A stretch of 64,000 bases of DNA from Methylacidimicrobium sp. B4 (lineage in GTDB: Bacteria > Verrucomicrobiota > Verrucomicrobiia > Methylacidiphilales > Methylacidiphilaceae): assembly GCF_017310545.1 (NCBI RefSeq), contig NZ_CP066203.1, forward strand, positions 1,426,001 to 1,490,000, given 5' to 3'. Below the pieces are notes generated by a model. The model searched no databases. It saw nothing but the letters and a program-made list of their open reading frames with translations, and was not told the DNA's origin. This document shows, piece by piece, positions 16,659-24,818 of the stretch (positions within the stretch are counted from its first letter, which is position 1; every line of letters begins with the position of its first letter). Position numbers and translations under genes: made by a program.

Positions 16659-17549
16659 CTATCGGGGAATCCACGACGCCGCGGCTCCGCCGAATCGCGC
16701 CAAGCCGTAAAAGTAGAACGCCGGCGCCGCGAAGAGCAAGCTGTCGACGAGGTCGAGCGCTCCCCCGATCCCCGGGATCCAGCGGCCCGAATCCTTTACC
16801 TGCGCATCGCGCTTGGCCGCGCTCTTTGCCAGATCGCCCAAGACGCCGAGGAAACCGAGACCCAAGCCCAGGAAGACCGCATCGAGCAGACGAAAGCGGA
16901 CGAGACCGCCGCAGAGGGAGACGATGGCCAGGCTGGCCAGAAGCGCTGCCATGACGCCGCCCACCAGACCCTCCCACGTCTTCTGAGGACTGATCCGAGG
17001 GAGAAGTCGATGCCTCCCCAGAAGCGAGCCGGCGACGAACGCCCCGGTATCCCCAAGCTTGGTGACCAGCATCACGAAGAGCACAGCCGCTCGCGGATCG
17101 GCGTAGTTGTTCGGCTCCAGGGCAATCCTGCACAAGAAGCTAAACAAGAAAGGGATGTAGACTACTCCCAAGAGGGTGAGGCCTCCGGTCTCCAAGGGCA
17201 AGAGACTTCCCTCGGAACCCAAGACGACTCGGAAGAGCAGTGCCACGACCGTCAGCACGAAGAGCGCCTCCTCCCAGGCCAGGAACGTCTTTGCCGCCTC
17301 GGGGAAGGCGACCCAGCAAAACCAGAGGATCGCGTAAAACAAGAGCCCGGCGATGATCCCCAGGCGTTTGAAGACAATGGCCCCCTTCTGCTCCTGCATG
17401 CGGTAGAATTCCCACTGAGCGATCATCGAGAAGGCGGCGACGATGAGGATCTCCCCCGTGCGCCATCCGAGCAGGACGGTGCCGAGCGCAACACTCCAGA
17501 GGACGACGGACGAGCTGATTCGGGCAAGCCAGCCGGGTCGCCGGTTCAT
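16659..17549 (-). CDS. cdsA: Phosphatidate cytidylyltransferase
   Basis: It makes CDP-diacylglycerol from CTP and phosphatidic acid and so supplies the substrate of PssA downstream. At 296 aa it has about eight membrane helices and the family signature near the C-terminus: KRDAQVKDSGRWIPGIGG then LDLVDS. The ATG at 17549 overlaps the uppS stop by 4 nt (ATGA). A much longer open frame exists but its upstream part is a shadow of uppS. The gene order uppS-cdsA is widespread; the following psd and pssA genes complete the route to phosphatidylethanolamine on one transcript. Confidence 0.94.
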   Translation of the reverse strand: MNRRPGWLARISSSVVLWSVALGTVLLGWRTGEILIVAAFSMIAQWEFYRMQEQKGAIVFKRLGIIAGLLFYAILWFCWVAFPEAAKTFLAWEEALFVLTVVALLFRVVLGSEGSLLPLETGGLTLLGVVYIPFLFSFLCRIALEPNNYADPRAAVLFVMLVTKLGDTGAFVAGSLLGRHRLLPRISPQKTWEGLVGGVMAALLASLAIVSLCGGLVRFRLLDAVFLGLGLGFLGVLGDLAKSAAKRDAQVKDSGRWIPGIGGALDLVDSLLFAAPAFYFYGLARFGGAAASWIPR

Positions 17550-18298
17550 TCGAGAGGCTCCCTCTCCTCGAGGCGACCGAAGCGCCGCTGTCTGCGCCCG
17601 TATTCTTCCAGGGCCCGCAAGAATGCCTCTCGACGGAAGTCGGGCCAGAGAATGTCGGTGAAATAGATCTCGGAGTAGGAGATCTGCCACAAGAGAAAGT
17701 TGCTGATCCTCATCTCCCCGCTCGTTCGAATCAGCAGGTCGGGATCGGGCTCCTCGCCCGTATAAAGATATCGGCGGAACAAGGCCTCGTCGATCTCCTC
17801 CAGTTGCAGGCTCCCCTGCAAGACCTCCCGGGCCATCCGCCGGGCTGCCGTCACGATCTCGATTCGACCGCTGTAGCTGAGGGCGAGCGAAAGGGTAAGC
17901 TTGCGGTTTTGGGCTGTTCGGCGGCCCACCTCTTCGATCTTTTCCCGCAAGCCCGCCGGCAGATCGGCGAGCCGTCCGATCACCTTCAGGCGGATATCGT
18001 TTTTGAGCAGATCGGCTTCCGCCTCCTCGACAAAGCTGTTCAAGAGATCCATCAAGGCGTTGACCTCCTCGGGCGGCCGTTTCCAATTCTCCACCGAAAA
18101 CGCATAGAGAGTGAGGAACGCGACGCCGAGCTCGGCCGCCGTGCGCACGACCTCCCGAGCCGCCTCGAAGCCCGCTCGATGTCCTTCGACGCGGGGCAGG
18201 CTCCGTGCACGGGCCCACCGGCCGTTTCCGTCCATGATGATGGCCACGTGGGTCGGCGGTTTTACAAGCTCGCCCGACCTCGTCTTTCTATTCGACAA
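17546..18298 (-). CDS. uppS: Isoprenyl transferase (undecaprenyl diphosphate synthase family)
   Basis: A cis-prenyltransferase that extends farnesyl diphosphate to the C55 lipid carrier for peptidoglycan and polysaccharide. The Mg-binding MDGNGRWA motif (residues about 22-29), GHRAG, YAFSVENWKRP and the C-terminal RTSGEMRISNFLLWQ are all present; 250 aa is standard. The start is TTG at 18298, 11 nt inside the purA end; the next in-frame GTG and ATG fall within the conserved VAIIMDG strand and would truncate the fold. It overlaps cdsA by 4 nt. Confidence 0.95.
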   Translation of the reverse strand: MSNRKTRSGELVKPPTHVAIIMDGNGRWARARSLPRVEGHRAGFEAAREVVRTAAELGVAFLTLYAFSVENWKRPPEEVNALMDLLNSFVEEAEADLLKNDIRLKVIGRLADLPAGLREKIEEVGRRTAQNRKLTLSLALSYSGRIEIVTAARRMAREVLQGSLQLEEIDEALFRRYLYTGEEPDPDLLIRTSGEMRISNFLLWQISYSEIYFTDILWPDFRREAFLRALEEYGRRQRRFGRLEEREPLE

Positions 18299-19565
18299 GG
18301 AACGTCTGCTCCCTTCCTGCTCCCACGGAGACCAGGTGGACCGGAGACCCGGTCAACTCGGAGAGCGCATCCAGATATTCTTTGGCGAGATCCGGCAAGT
18401 CGGCAAAGCGCCGGACACCGGACGTCGGTTGTTGCCATCCGGGAAATTCCTTGTAGACGGGAGAGCATTCCTGCCAGTGTGCGGCGGAGGTCGGCGGATG
18501 GGAAAGGCGTCGACCCCGCCACTCGTAGGCGACGCAGACCGGGATCGTCGCGAGGGTATCGAGGCCGTCCAGATTCGTTACCGCGAGCTCATCGAAGCCG
18601 TTGATCAAGCAAGCATAATGGCTCATCACCCCGTCGAACCAGCCGCACCTCCGCGCCCGGCCCGTAGTGGACCCGTATTCCCGCCCGCTCCGATGGAGCA
18701 GATCCGCCAGCTCGGCGGACTCCACCGGCATCGGCCCTGCGCCGACGCGCGTCGTATAGGCCTTGAGGCAGCCGACGACCCGGTCGATCCGATGCGGGGG
18801 CACGCCAGTTCCGGTGACCGCTCCTCCGGCCGTCGTATTGGAGGAGGTGACGTAGGGATAGGTGCCGAAATCGATATCCAAGAAGGTGCCTTGGGCGCTT
18901 TCGAAGAGCATGTCTTTGCCCTCCCGGATCGCATCGGCCAGCCAGATCGCCGTATTCACGATCATCTCCCGTAGGAACTCCGCCGCCTCGCAGCAGCGAT
19001 GAACCACCTCCTCGGAGTCGATCGGCTGCCCGCCAAGAAAAGAAAGCAGCCGATTCTTCTCCTCGATTCTCACCTCGAGCTTGCTGCGAAGCTCCTTCGG
19101 TTCCAGGAGATCGTGAACGCGGAGCCCGGTACGGTTAACCTTGTCGACGTAGGCCGGTCCGACACCACGACCGGTCGTTCCCAGCTTCCCCTTGCCGCGC
19201 AGGCTTTCCAGCTGCTCGTCCATGCGCCGGTGGTACGGAAGCACCAAGTGGGCCGAGTCCGAAACGAAGAGCCTGCCCTTGGGCGCGATCCCTCGAGCGG
19301 CCAAACCCTCGATCTCGCTTACGAGCGAAGTCGGGTCGATGACCATCCCGTTCCCCAGGACGCATTCCTTTTCGGGCCGGAGGATGCCGGAAGGAATCAG
19401 GTGGACGACAAACTTTTCGCCTTCCACCTTCACCGTATGGCCGGCGTTGTCCCCCCCTTGGCAGCGGACGACCACGTTGGCATTCTCGGTGAGGAAATCG
19501 ATGATCTTCCCTTTGCCCTCATCCCCCCATTGCGCCCCGACAATAACCGTATTCACTCCGCTCAC
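18288..19565 (-). CDS. purA: Adenylosuccinate synthetase
   Basis: It joins IMP and aspartate with GTP, the first committed step to AMP. The 425-aa protein has the N-terminal P-loop QWGDEGKGK (residues 12-20), GGDNAGHTV with the catalytic His, the IMP-binding TTGRGVGPAY region and the C-terminal GTP-binding HLVSVGAG. The start is GTG 19565, 9 nt after the ugd stop; a second GTG three codons later is possible. It sits upstream of uppS with an 11-nt overlap, so it heads or joins the lipid operon. Confidence 0.97.
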   Translation of the reverse strand: MSGVNTVIVGAQWGDEGKGKIIDFLTENANVVVRCQGGDNAGHTVKVEGEKFVVHLIPSGILRPEKECVLGNGMVIDPTSLVSEIEGLAARGIAPKGRLFVSDSAHLVLPYHRRMDEQLESLRGKGKLGTTGRGVGPAYVDKVNRTGLRVHDLLEPKELRSKLEVRIEEKNRLLSFLGGQPIDSEEVVHRCCEAAEFLREMIVNTAIWLADAIREGKDMLFESAQGTFLDIDFGTYPYVTSSNTTAGGAVTGTGVPPHRIDRVVGCLKAYTTRVGAGPMPVESAELADLLHRSGREYGSTTGRARRCGWFDGVMSHYACLINGFDELAVTNLDGLDTLATIPVCVAYEWRGRRLSHPPTSAAHWQECSPVYKEFPGWQQPTSGVRRFADLPDLAKEYLDALSELTGSPVHLVSVGAGREQTFLVE

Positions 19566-19574
19566 CGACCCCCG

Positions 19575-20864
19575 TCATCGACCGATGCCGCGATAAGCAA
19601 ACCCCCAGGCGGCCATCTTTTCCCGGTCCAGAAGGTTGCGTCCATCGAAAACCAGCGGGCTCACCATCCGCTTTTTCATGGAGAGCCAGTCGAGCTCGCG
19701 GAACTCTTCCCATTCGGTCGCTACGACGACGCAATCCGCTCCCTGAGCTACCTCCTCTCCCTTCGAGCAGAGGTGGAGCTTCGGAAGAGCCTCCTTTGCC
19801 TTCGCCATTGCCCTGGGATCGAAGGCGCGAACCACGGCACCTTCCTGGAGAAAGCTCTCCGCTAAGGCCATGGCGACGCTTTGTCGCGTATCGTCGGTAT
19901 TGTTCTTGAACGCCAGCCCGAGCAGGCCGATCGTCTTGTCCCGCAGGAGCCAGATCTCCTCTCGAATCTTCTTCAAGAAGCGTTCCCTCTGCTGTCGGTT
20001 GATCGAAGCGGCCTCCTTGAGCAGGCGGAAGTCGCAGCCGAGCTCCTCGGCGATCCGAATGAAGGCCGAGACATCCTTGGGGAAGCAGGAACCGCCCCAT
20101 CCTACTCCCGCCTGCAGAAAGGAGCGGCCGATCCGGCGGTCGAGACCCATCCCCTCCGCGACGAGAAGCACGTCGGCCTTCGAAGCCTCGCAGATCTGAG
20201 CAATCATGTTGATGTAGGAGATCTTCACTGCAAGGAAGCTGTTAGACGCATGCTTGATGAGCTCGGCGGAGTTCAAATCGGTGAGCAGCATCGGCGTCCG
20301 AAAAGGCTCGTAAATCTCCTTCATGATCGCAGTCGCTCGATCCGAAGAAGCTCCGATCACGATCCGATCGGGGTTCATCAGATCGCCGATCGCCGAGCCT
20401 TCCCGGAGAAACTCGGGGTTGCTCACCACGTCGAATTGCGCCTTCTGCCTGCCGTAGCGTTCGATCGTCTGCGCCACCTTCTCTCCGGTTCTTACGGGGA
20501 CCGTGCTCTTATCCACGATGACCCGGTACTCCTGCAGAGCCCCAGCAATCTCCCGGGCCACCCTCTCCACGTAATGCAGGTCGACGCTCCCGTCCTCATG
20601 AGGCGGGGTCGGTACGGCGATGAAAAGGGCAAGGCAGCTCTCCACCGCTTCCGCTACCGACTCCCCGAACCGGAGTCGGCCCGCCGCCACGTTCCGCGAA
20701 ATCATGGCTTCCAAGCCCGGCTCGTAAAAGGGGACACTGCCTCCGCGCAGGCTCTTCACCTTCGCCTGATCACTATCCACGCAGAGCACGTCATGGCCGA
20801 CTTCGGCGAAACACGCCCCGGTCGTGAGACCCACATACCCGGAACCGATGATCGCAATTTTCAT
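19575..20864 (-). CDS. ugd: UDP-glucose 6-dehydrogenase
   Basis: It oxidises UDP-glucose twice with NAD to UDP-glucuronate, a precursor of surface polysaccharides. The 429-aa protein has the Rossmann GSGYVGLTTG at residues 7-16, the family VPTPPHEDGSVD, the linker helix with ELIKHASNSFLAVKIS, and the catalytic Cys in GWGGSCFPKD (Cys260). The C-terminal domain keeps GLAFKNNTDDTRQS. ATG 20864 starts exactly at the Rossmann strand. A 215-nt spacer separates it from nadA; nothing clear was seen there. purA follows after 9 nt. Confidence 0.95.
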   Translation of the reverse strand: MKIAIIGSGYVGLTTGACFAEVGHDVLCVDSDQAKVKSLRGGSVPFYEPGLEAMISRNVAAGRLRFGESVAEAVESCLALFIAVPTPPHEDGSVDLHYVERVAREIAGALQEYRVIVDKSTVPVRTGEKVAQTIERYGRQKAQFDVVSNPEFLREGSAIGDLMNPDRIVIGASSDRATAIMKEIYEPFRTPMLLTDLNSAELIKHASNSFLAVKISYINMIAQICEASKADVLLVAEGMGLDRRIGRSFLQAGVGWGGSCFPKDVSAFIRIAEELGCDFRLLKEAASINRQQRERFLKKIREEIWLLRDKTIGLLGLAFKNNTDDTRQSVAMALAESFLQEGAVVRAFDPRAMAKAKEALPKLHLCSKGEEVAQGADCVVVATEWEEFRELDWLSMKKRMVSPLVFDGRNLLDREKMAAWGFAYRGIGR

Positions 20865-21079
20865 AGTAGGAAGCGAAAGTCCCCGCCGGCTGGCCGGGAC
20901 GCGACGCTCCAGCCCCTCCCTGGGAGAGATTATCTCCTCTCGTTTACCTCATCCTGTCCTTCCGGCCCGGCGGACTTCCGCTGCCGCGCCCCCGCCCCCT
21001 CCTGCCGGCGGCTCCCTGCCGGAAGGCTTCGTCCTGCCCAAGAGGGCCAAACCCCAGGGAGCGGTAGAGTCGATCTCCC

Positions 21080-22009
21080 TTACGTGGCGCTCCAATCGAG
21101 CATCCGCTGGATCGGCAGGCGGGCCCGCTCCGCGATCTCCCGAGGCACGACAATTTCCGGCTCGCCAGATTGCAGGCTTCGACAGACCTTTTCCAGCGTA
21201 ATTTTTTTCATGAAAAGGCAGTTGGCGCAGGCGCACCGCTCGGTGGGAGCGGGGAGGAACGCTTTATCCGGAATCTCGCGGCCCAGGCGGTGGAGCATTC
21301 CCGACTCGGTAGCGATAATGAAGCTCTTGGCGGGACTCTTGCGGCAGAAGTCCACCATCTTCTCGGTCGAGCAGATCTCGTCGGCGAGCATCCGGACGGC
21401 CGCATCGCATTCGGGATGGGCGACCACCGGTGCTCCCGGATGAAGCTGCCGCATCCGCACGAGGCTCGCATGGGTAAATTCCACATGGACGTAGCAATGC
21501 CCCTGCCAGAGACGCATCTTCCGTCCGGTCCGCTGCTTCACCCACTCCCCGAGGTTTTGATCCGGGACAAAAAGGATCTCATACTCGGGAGGGATCCGGT
21601 TGACGATCGTCACCGCGTTCCCGGAGGTGCAGACCACATCACTCAGTGCTTTCACCGAGGCGGTCGAATTGACATAGGTGACGACGAAGAGGCGATCGGA
21701 AGTCCGGCGAACCTCGGCAAGTTCTTCGGCGCTGCAGGAATCGGCAAGAGAGCAACCGGCTTCCAGATCGGGAAGAAGAACCTTCTTCTCCGGGTTGAGG
21801 ATCTTCGCGGTCTCCGCCATGAAGTGAACGCCGCAAAAGACGATCCAGTCGGCTCCAGTTCGGTGAGCCTGGTAGGCAAGGCCGAGCGAATCACCCACGA
21901 AGTCGGCGACCTCTTGCACCTCCCGCACCTGATAGTTGTGCGCCAGGATGACGGCGTTCCGCTCCCTCTTGAGGCATCGAACCTCTTCCTGTAGCTCTTT
22001 TGTGTCCAT
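21080..22009 (-). CDS. nadA: Quinolinate synthase
   Basis: A 4Fe-4S enzyme that condenses iminoaspartate and dihydroxyacetone phosphate to quinolinate for NAD synthesis. At 309 aa it has the triple-repeat fold with ILAHNYQV, DLEAGCSLAD (C86), YVNSTASVKA, VVCTSGNA, WQGHCYVH (C172) and the C-terminal CACANC (C259-C264). C86, C172 and one of the last group are the expected cluster ligands. It is transcribed divergently from the glutamine-synthetase-family gene; the 216-nt spacer has an AT-richer centre (near 22160) but no convincing promoter could be picked. nadB and nadC are not in the window. Confidence 0.95.
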   Translation of the reverse strand: MDTKELQEEVRCLKRERNAVILAHNYQVREVQEVADFVGDSLGLAYQAHRTGADWIVFCGVHFMAETAKILNPEKKVLLPDLEAGCSLADSCSAEELAEVRRTSDRLFVVTYVNSTASVKALSDVVCTSGNAVTIVNRIPPEYEILFVPDQNLGEWVKQRTGRKMRLWQGHCYVHVEFTHASLVRMRQLHPGAPVVAHPECDAAVRMLADEICSTEKMVDFCRKSPAKSFIIATESGMLHRLGREIPDKAFLPAPTERCACANCLFMKKITLEKVCRSLQSGEPEIVVPREIAERARLPIQRMLDWSAT

Positions 22010-22225
22010 CGTGGAGGGGCAGGCTCTCGTCCCCTCTACTCTGTCCGCTCCAGGAAAGCTTGTCTAGCCGACATCTTTCGCGGGTGCGCCCGCAGCGTCT
22101 TTCGCATCGGATCTTCCCTTCGACCTGGATGGCGCACTTTTCCGCTTTGCGGACCGAAGAATGAATACAAATTCACCGCGATTTCGTCTCCTCTTCATGT
22201 TTGCGGGAGAGGATGAGGCAAGCTC

Positions 22226-23641
22226 ATGCCCGCCTCGCAGAGCGGGGCTCTGCCGATGATCTTTCTCCACGCAGCCATGCATCTACCTTCGAAAACCCAA
22301 GAAATCCGAGAGGCATTCCAACGCAGGAGCATCCGCTACTTCCTGCCCGCCTTCGTCGATATCCATGGCGTACCCAAGGGGAAGCTTCTGCCTCTTTCTG
22401 CCATCGAGCGATCGATCCGTCGACGCGAGCTTTTTTCCGGCCACGCGCTCGACGGCCTGGGTTCCCACCCGGAAGACGGAGAAGTAGCTGTGGCACCCGA
22501 CTGGGAGCGTGGCTTTCCTGTGCCCTGGAGACCGGAACAGGCCTGGGTCCCTTCCCATCTCACCTTCGCGAACGCTCCGTTTCCGGCCTGTACGCGGGCG
22601 GCCTTGAAGCGATCTCTGGAGAAGGCCCAGGATCGAGGCTTCCAGCTTCGGCTCGGCATTGAGTGCGAGTTCTATTTTCTTCGCCGAGGCGACTCCGGAT
22701 GTCTTCACGTTCCTCATGCGCGGGAAATCCTGACAAAAGGAAGTTATGACGCCGGAAGGCTCTTCGACGGCTCGAGCCTCATCGACTCGATCTTGGAGGC
22801 GCTCGAGCAGCTCGGCTGGGAGGTCTTCTCGGTACAACACGAAGACGGACGGTCTCAATTCGAATTGGTCTTCAGCCATTGTGAGGCGCTCGAGATGGCC
22901 GATCGGTTCGTCTTTTTCCGCTGCCTGGCTGGACGGATTGCTGCGCAGCAGGGCCTGACAGCTGTCTTCATGCCGAAACCGTTCACCGACCAGCCGGGGA
23001 ATGGCGCCCACTTCCACCTGTCGCTTGCCGACTCCCGCACCGGAGCCAACCTCTTTTCGGTGGAGCCGGGCGACGACCCGCACGGGCTGGGGCTTTCCTC
23101 CGTGGGGTACTCTTTTCTTGGCGGCCTGCTCCGGCACGGCCGGTCGCTCTGCGCAGGATTCGCCCCCACGGTCAACAGCTATAAGCGCCTGATCAAGAAG
23201 GGAGCGATGAAGTTCTATTCCTGGGCTCCCGTCTTCAACTCGCTCGGTCAAAACAATCGCACACACGCCTTCCGGGTTCCACTAGGCGGCGGCCAATGCG
23301 AAATCCGGATTCCGGATGCTTCGTGCAACCCCTATCTTGCGGCGGCCCTTGCCCTGGAAGCCGGCCTTGAAGGCGTTCGACAAAAGCTCGATCCGGGCTT
23401 ACCGGAACCGGAGAGCATCTATTCCTGGGAGGAACGCCGGGAGAACTGGCGACCGCACGAAGCCCTGCTCCCCCGGTCGCTGGGAGAGGCGCTATTGGAG
23501 TTCGCCGCTGACCCGCTCGTCGAAAGCGCATTGGGCCCGGCTCTGCGGGAAGAGTTCCTTCGGTGCAAATTCGCCGAATGGGATGAATTCAACACTGAGA
23601 TCACCCAGTGGGAGCTCAATCGCTATGCCTCCCTCTTCTAG
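22226..23641 (+). CDS. Glutamine-synthetase-family ligase (GlnT / gamma-glutamylmethylamide synthetase type)
   Basis: A 471-aa ATP-dependent gamma-glutamyl ligase. The glutamine synthetase fold is clear: FVDIHGVPKGK (beta-grasp), the metal-binding IECEFYF and GNGAHFHLSL, the ATP/ammonia region APTVNSYKRL, NNRTHAFRVP, and RIPDASCNPYLAAALALE. Its length and NNRTHAFRV pattern fit the GlnT/type-III-like subfamily, which includes gamma-glutamylmethylamide synthetase of methylamine users and glutamine synthetases proper; the substrate (ammonia or an amine) cannot be settled. The adenylylation Tyr of GlnA-I is not recognisable. ATG 22226 has GAGG upstream; ATG 22256 and 22277 are alternatives. hisC overlaps its end by 17 nt. 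Confidence 0.85.
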   Translation: MPASQSGALPMIFLHAAMHLPSKTQEIREAFQRRSIRYFLPAFVDIHGVPKGKLLPLSAIERSIRRRELFSGHALDGLGSHPEDGEVAVAPDWERGFPVPWRPEQAWVPSHLTFANAPFPACTRAALKRSLEKAQDRGFQLRLGIECEFYFLRRGDSGCLHVPHAREILTKGSYDAGRLFDGSSLIDSILEALEQLGWEVFSVQHEDGRSQFELVFSHCEALEMADRFVFFRCLAGRIAAQQGLTAVFMPKPFTDQPGNGAHFHLSLADSRTGANLFSVEPGDDPHGLGLSSVGYSFLGGLLRHGRSLCAGFAPTVNSYKRLIKKGAMKFYSWAPVFNSLGQNNRTHAFRVPLGGGQCEIRIPDASCNPYLAAALALEAGLEGVRQKLDPGLPEPESIYSWEERRENWRPHEALLPRSLGEALLEFAADPLVESALGPALREEFLRCKFAEWDEFNTEITQWELNRYASLF

Positions 23642-24809
23642 CTCGCGACGAAGAGAGCCGCGGCCCGAAAAGCCGCCGGGCCCCCTCTCTCCCAACCCTT
23701 GGATTCTCAAGCTTCTGTTTTCTTCGTACCGCGAGCTCTGTCCCCTCCAAGATCTCCTGCCCCGCCATCTCTCTCTTGTCCGACTCGACGCCAACGAAAA
23801 CCCTTTGGGGCCCTCCCCGCTGGCGCGGGAAGCGATTCGCCGCGCGGCTGAAGAGTCTCACCGCTATCCCGAGATTGCCGGTGCAGGACTCCGAGAGCTC
23901 GTCGCGGCAGAGCTTGGGGTCAGCCCGGAGCAGATTGTCTTCGGCAGCGGCTCGACGGAACTGCTCGAGCTACTCTTTCATGTTTTTCTCCGGAGCCGAC
24001 GTGACGAGGTCGTGGTACCGCGACACTCGTTCCCTTTGTATGAAATGCTCGCACAACGCTTTGGATGCCGAGCGCGTGTGGCACCGGACCGAAACTTTGT
24101 CGTAGACCTCGAGAGTCTCCATGCCGCCATCACGCCCCGTACCCGACTCATCTTTCTCGCCAACCCGAACAATCCGACGGGAACTTACGTGGACAATACA
24201 GCCCTGCTCGATTTTGCGCGGCGTCTTCCCGCGCATGTTCTCTTGGCGCTCGACGAGGCCTACGCCGACTACCTGGAGGATCCGCCGCATCTGGCCTCGG
24301 CCATTCGGGACGGAGCTCCCATCGTGGCTCTGCGGACCTTTTCCAAGCTACATGGCTTGGCGAGCCTCCGGATCGGCTACGCTCTGGCATCCCCTGCAAT
24401 GGCTCATGCCCTCCAAAAGGCCGCTCTTCCCACCAATACGAGCGGGATTGCTCAGGGAGCCGCAGCCGCCGCGCTCAAGGATCGGCGACACCAGCAAGAG
24501 TCGAAGAAGGTGGTTCAGGAGGGGCGGCTTCTTCTCGAACGGTCTTTCCAGGAATCCGGTCTCACTTGGGTGCCCTCAAGCGCCAACTTCGTGATGGTCC
24601 GCCTTCTCCACGCGGAGCAAGTCTGGAAGGCGCTGGTCCGGAGAGGCGTTCTCGTTCGCAGCCTGGATAGCTGGGGCCTGCCCGGCTGGCTGCGCGTGAC
24701 CGCAGGACGTCCGCACGAGCTCCTTCAGTTTGCCGGCGGCCTTCACGCTACGCTCCGTGAGCTTCACGGGAAACCGCCTTCTCCAGCGCAAGAGGTGGGA
24801 GTCGCCTAG
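23625..24809 (+). CDS. hisC: Histidinol-phosphate aminotransferase
   Basis: A fold-type-I PLP aminotransferase that converts imidazole-acetol phosphate and glutamate to histidinol phosphate. Motifs are RLDANENPLGPSP, the PLP-phosphate GSGSTELLELL, FLANPNNPTGT, DEAYADY, the PLP-lysine TFSKLHGLASLRIGY and the terminal WLRVTAG. The ATG at 23625 overlaps the preceding gene; the longer frame is in its interior. 394 aa is slightly long for HisC because of about 40 extra N-terminal residues. Pairing with a glutamine-synthetase-family gene links amino-group donor supply and transamination. Related enzymes act on aromatic amino acids, so the substrate is likely but not proven. Confidence 0.88.
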   Translation: MPPSSSSRRREPRPEKPPGPLSPNPWILKLLFSSYRELCPLQDLLPRHLSLVRLDANENPLGPSPLAREAIRRAAEESHRYPEIAGAGLRELVAAELGVSPEQIVFGSGSTELLELLFHVFLRSRRDEVVVPRHSFPLYEMLAQRFGCRARVAPDRNFVVDLESLHAAITPRTRLIFLANPNNPTGTYVDNTALLDFARRLPAHVLLALDEAYADYLEDPPHLASAIRDGAPIVALRTFSKLHGLASLRIGYALASPAMAHALQKAALPTNTSGIAQGAAAAALKDRRHQQESKKVVQEGRLLLERSFQESGLTWVPSSANFVMVRLLHAEQVWKALVRRGVLVRSLDSWGLPGWLRVTAGRPHELLQFAGGLHATLRELHGKPPSPAQEVGVA

Positions 24810-24818
24810 CCGGCTGGA

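Noticed and set aside
16659-18218. 519-codon version of cdsA
   Set aside because: Its first 223 codons overlap uppS in another frame; the ATG at 17549 overlapping the uppS stop is the natural start.
22283-23266. 327-codon minus-strand frame inside the glutamine-synthetase-family gene
   Set aside because: The plus strand shows all glutamine synthetase motifs; the antisense frame has none.
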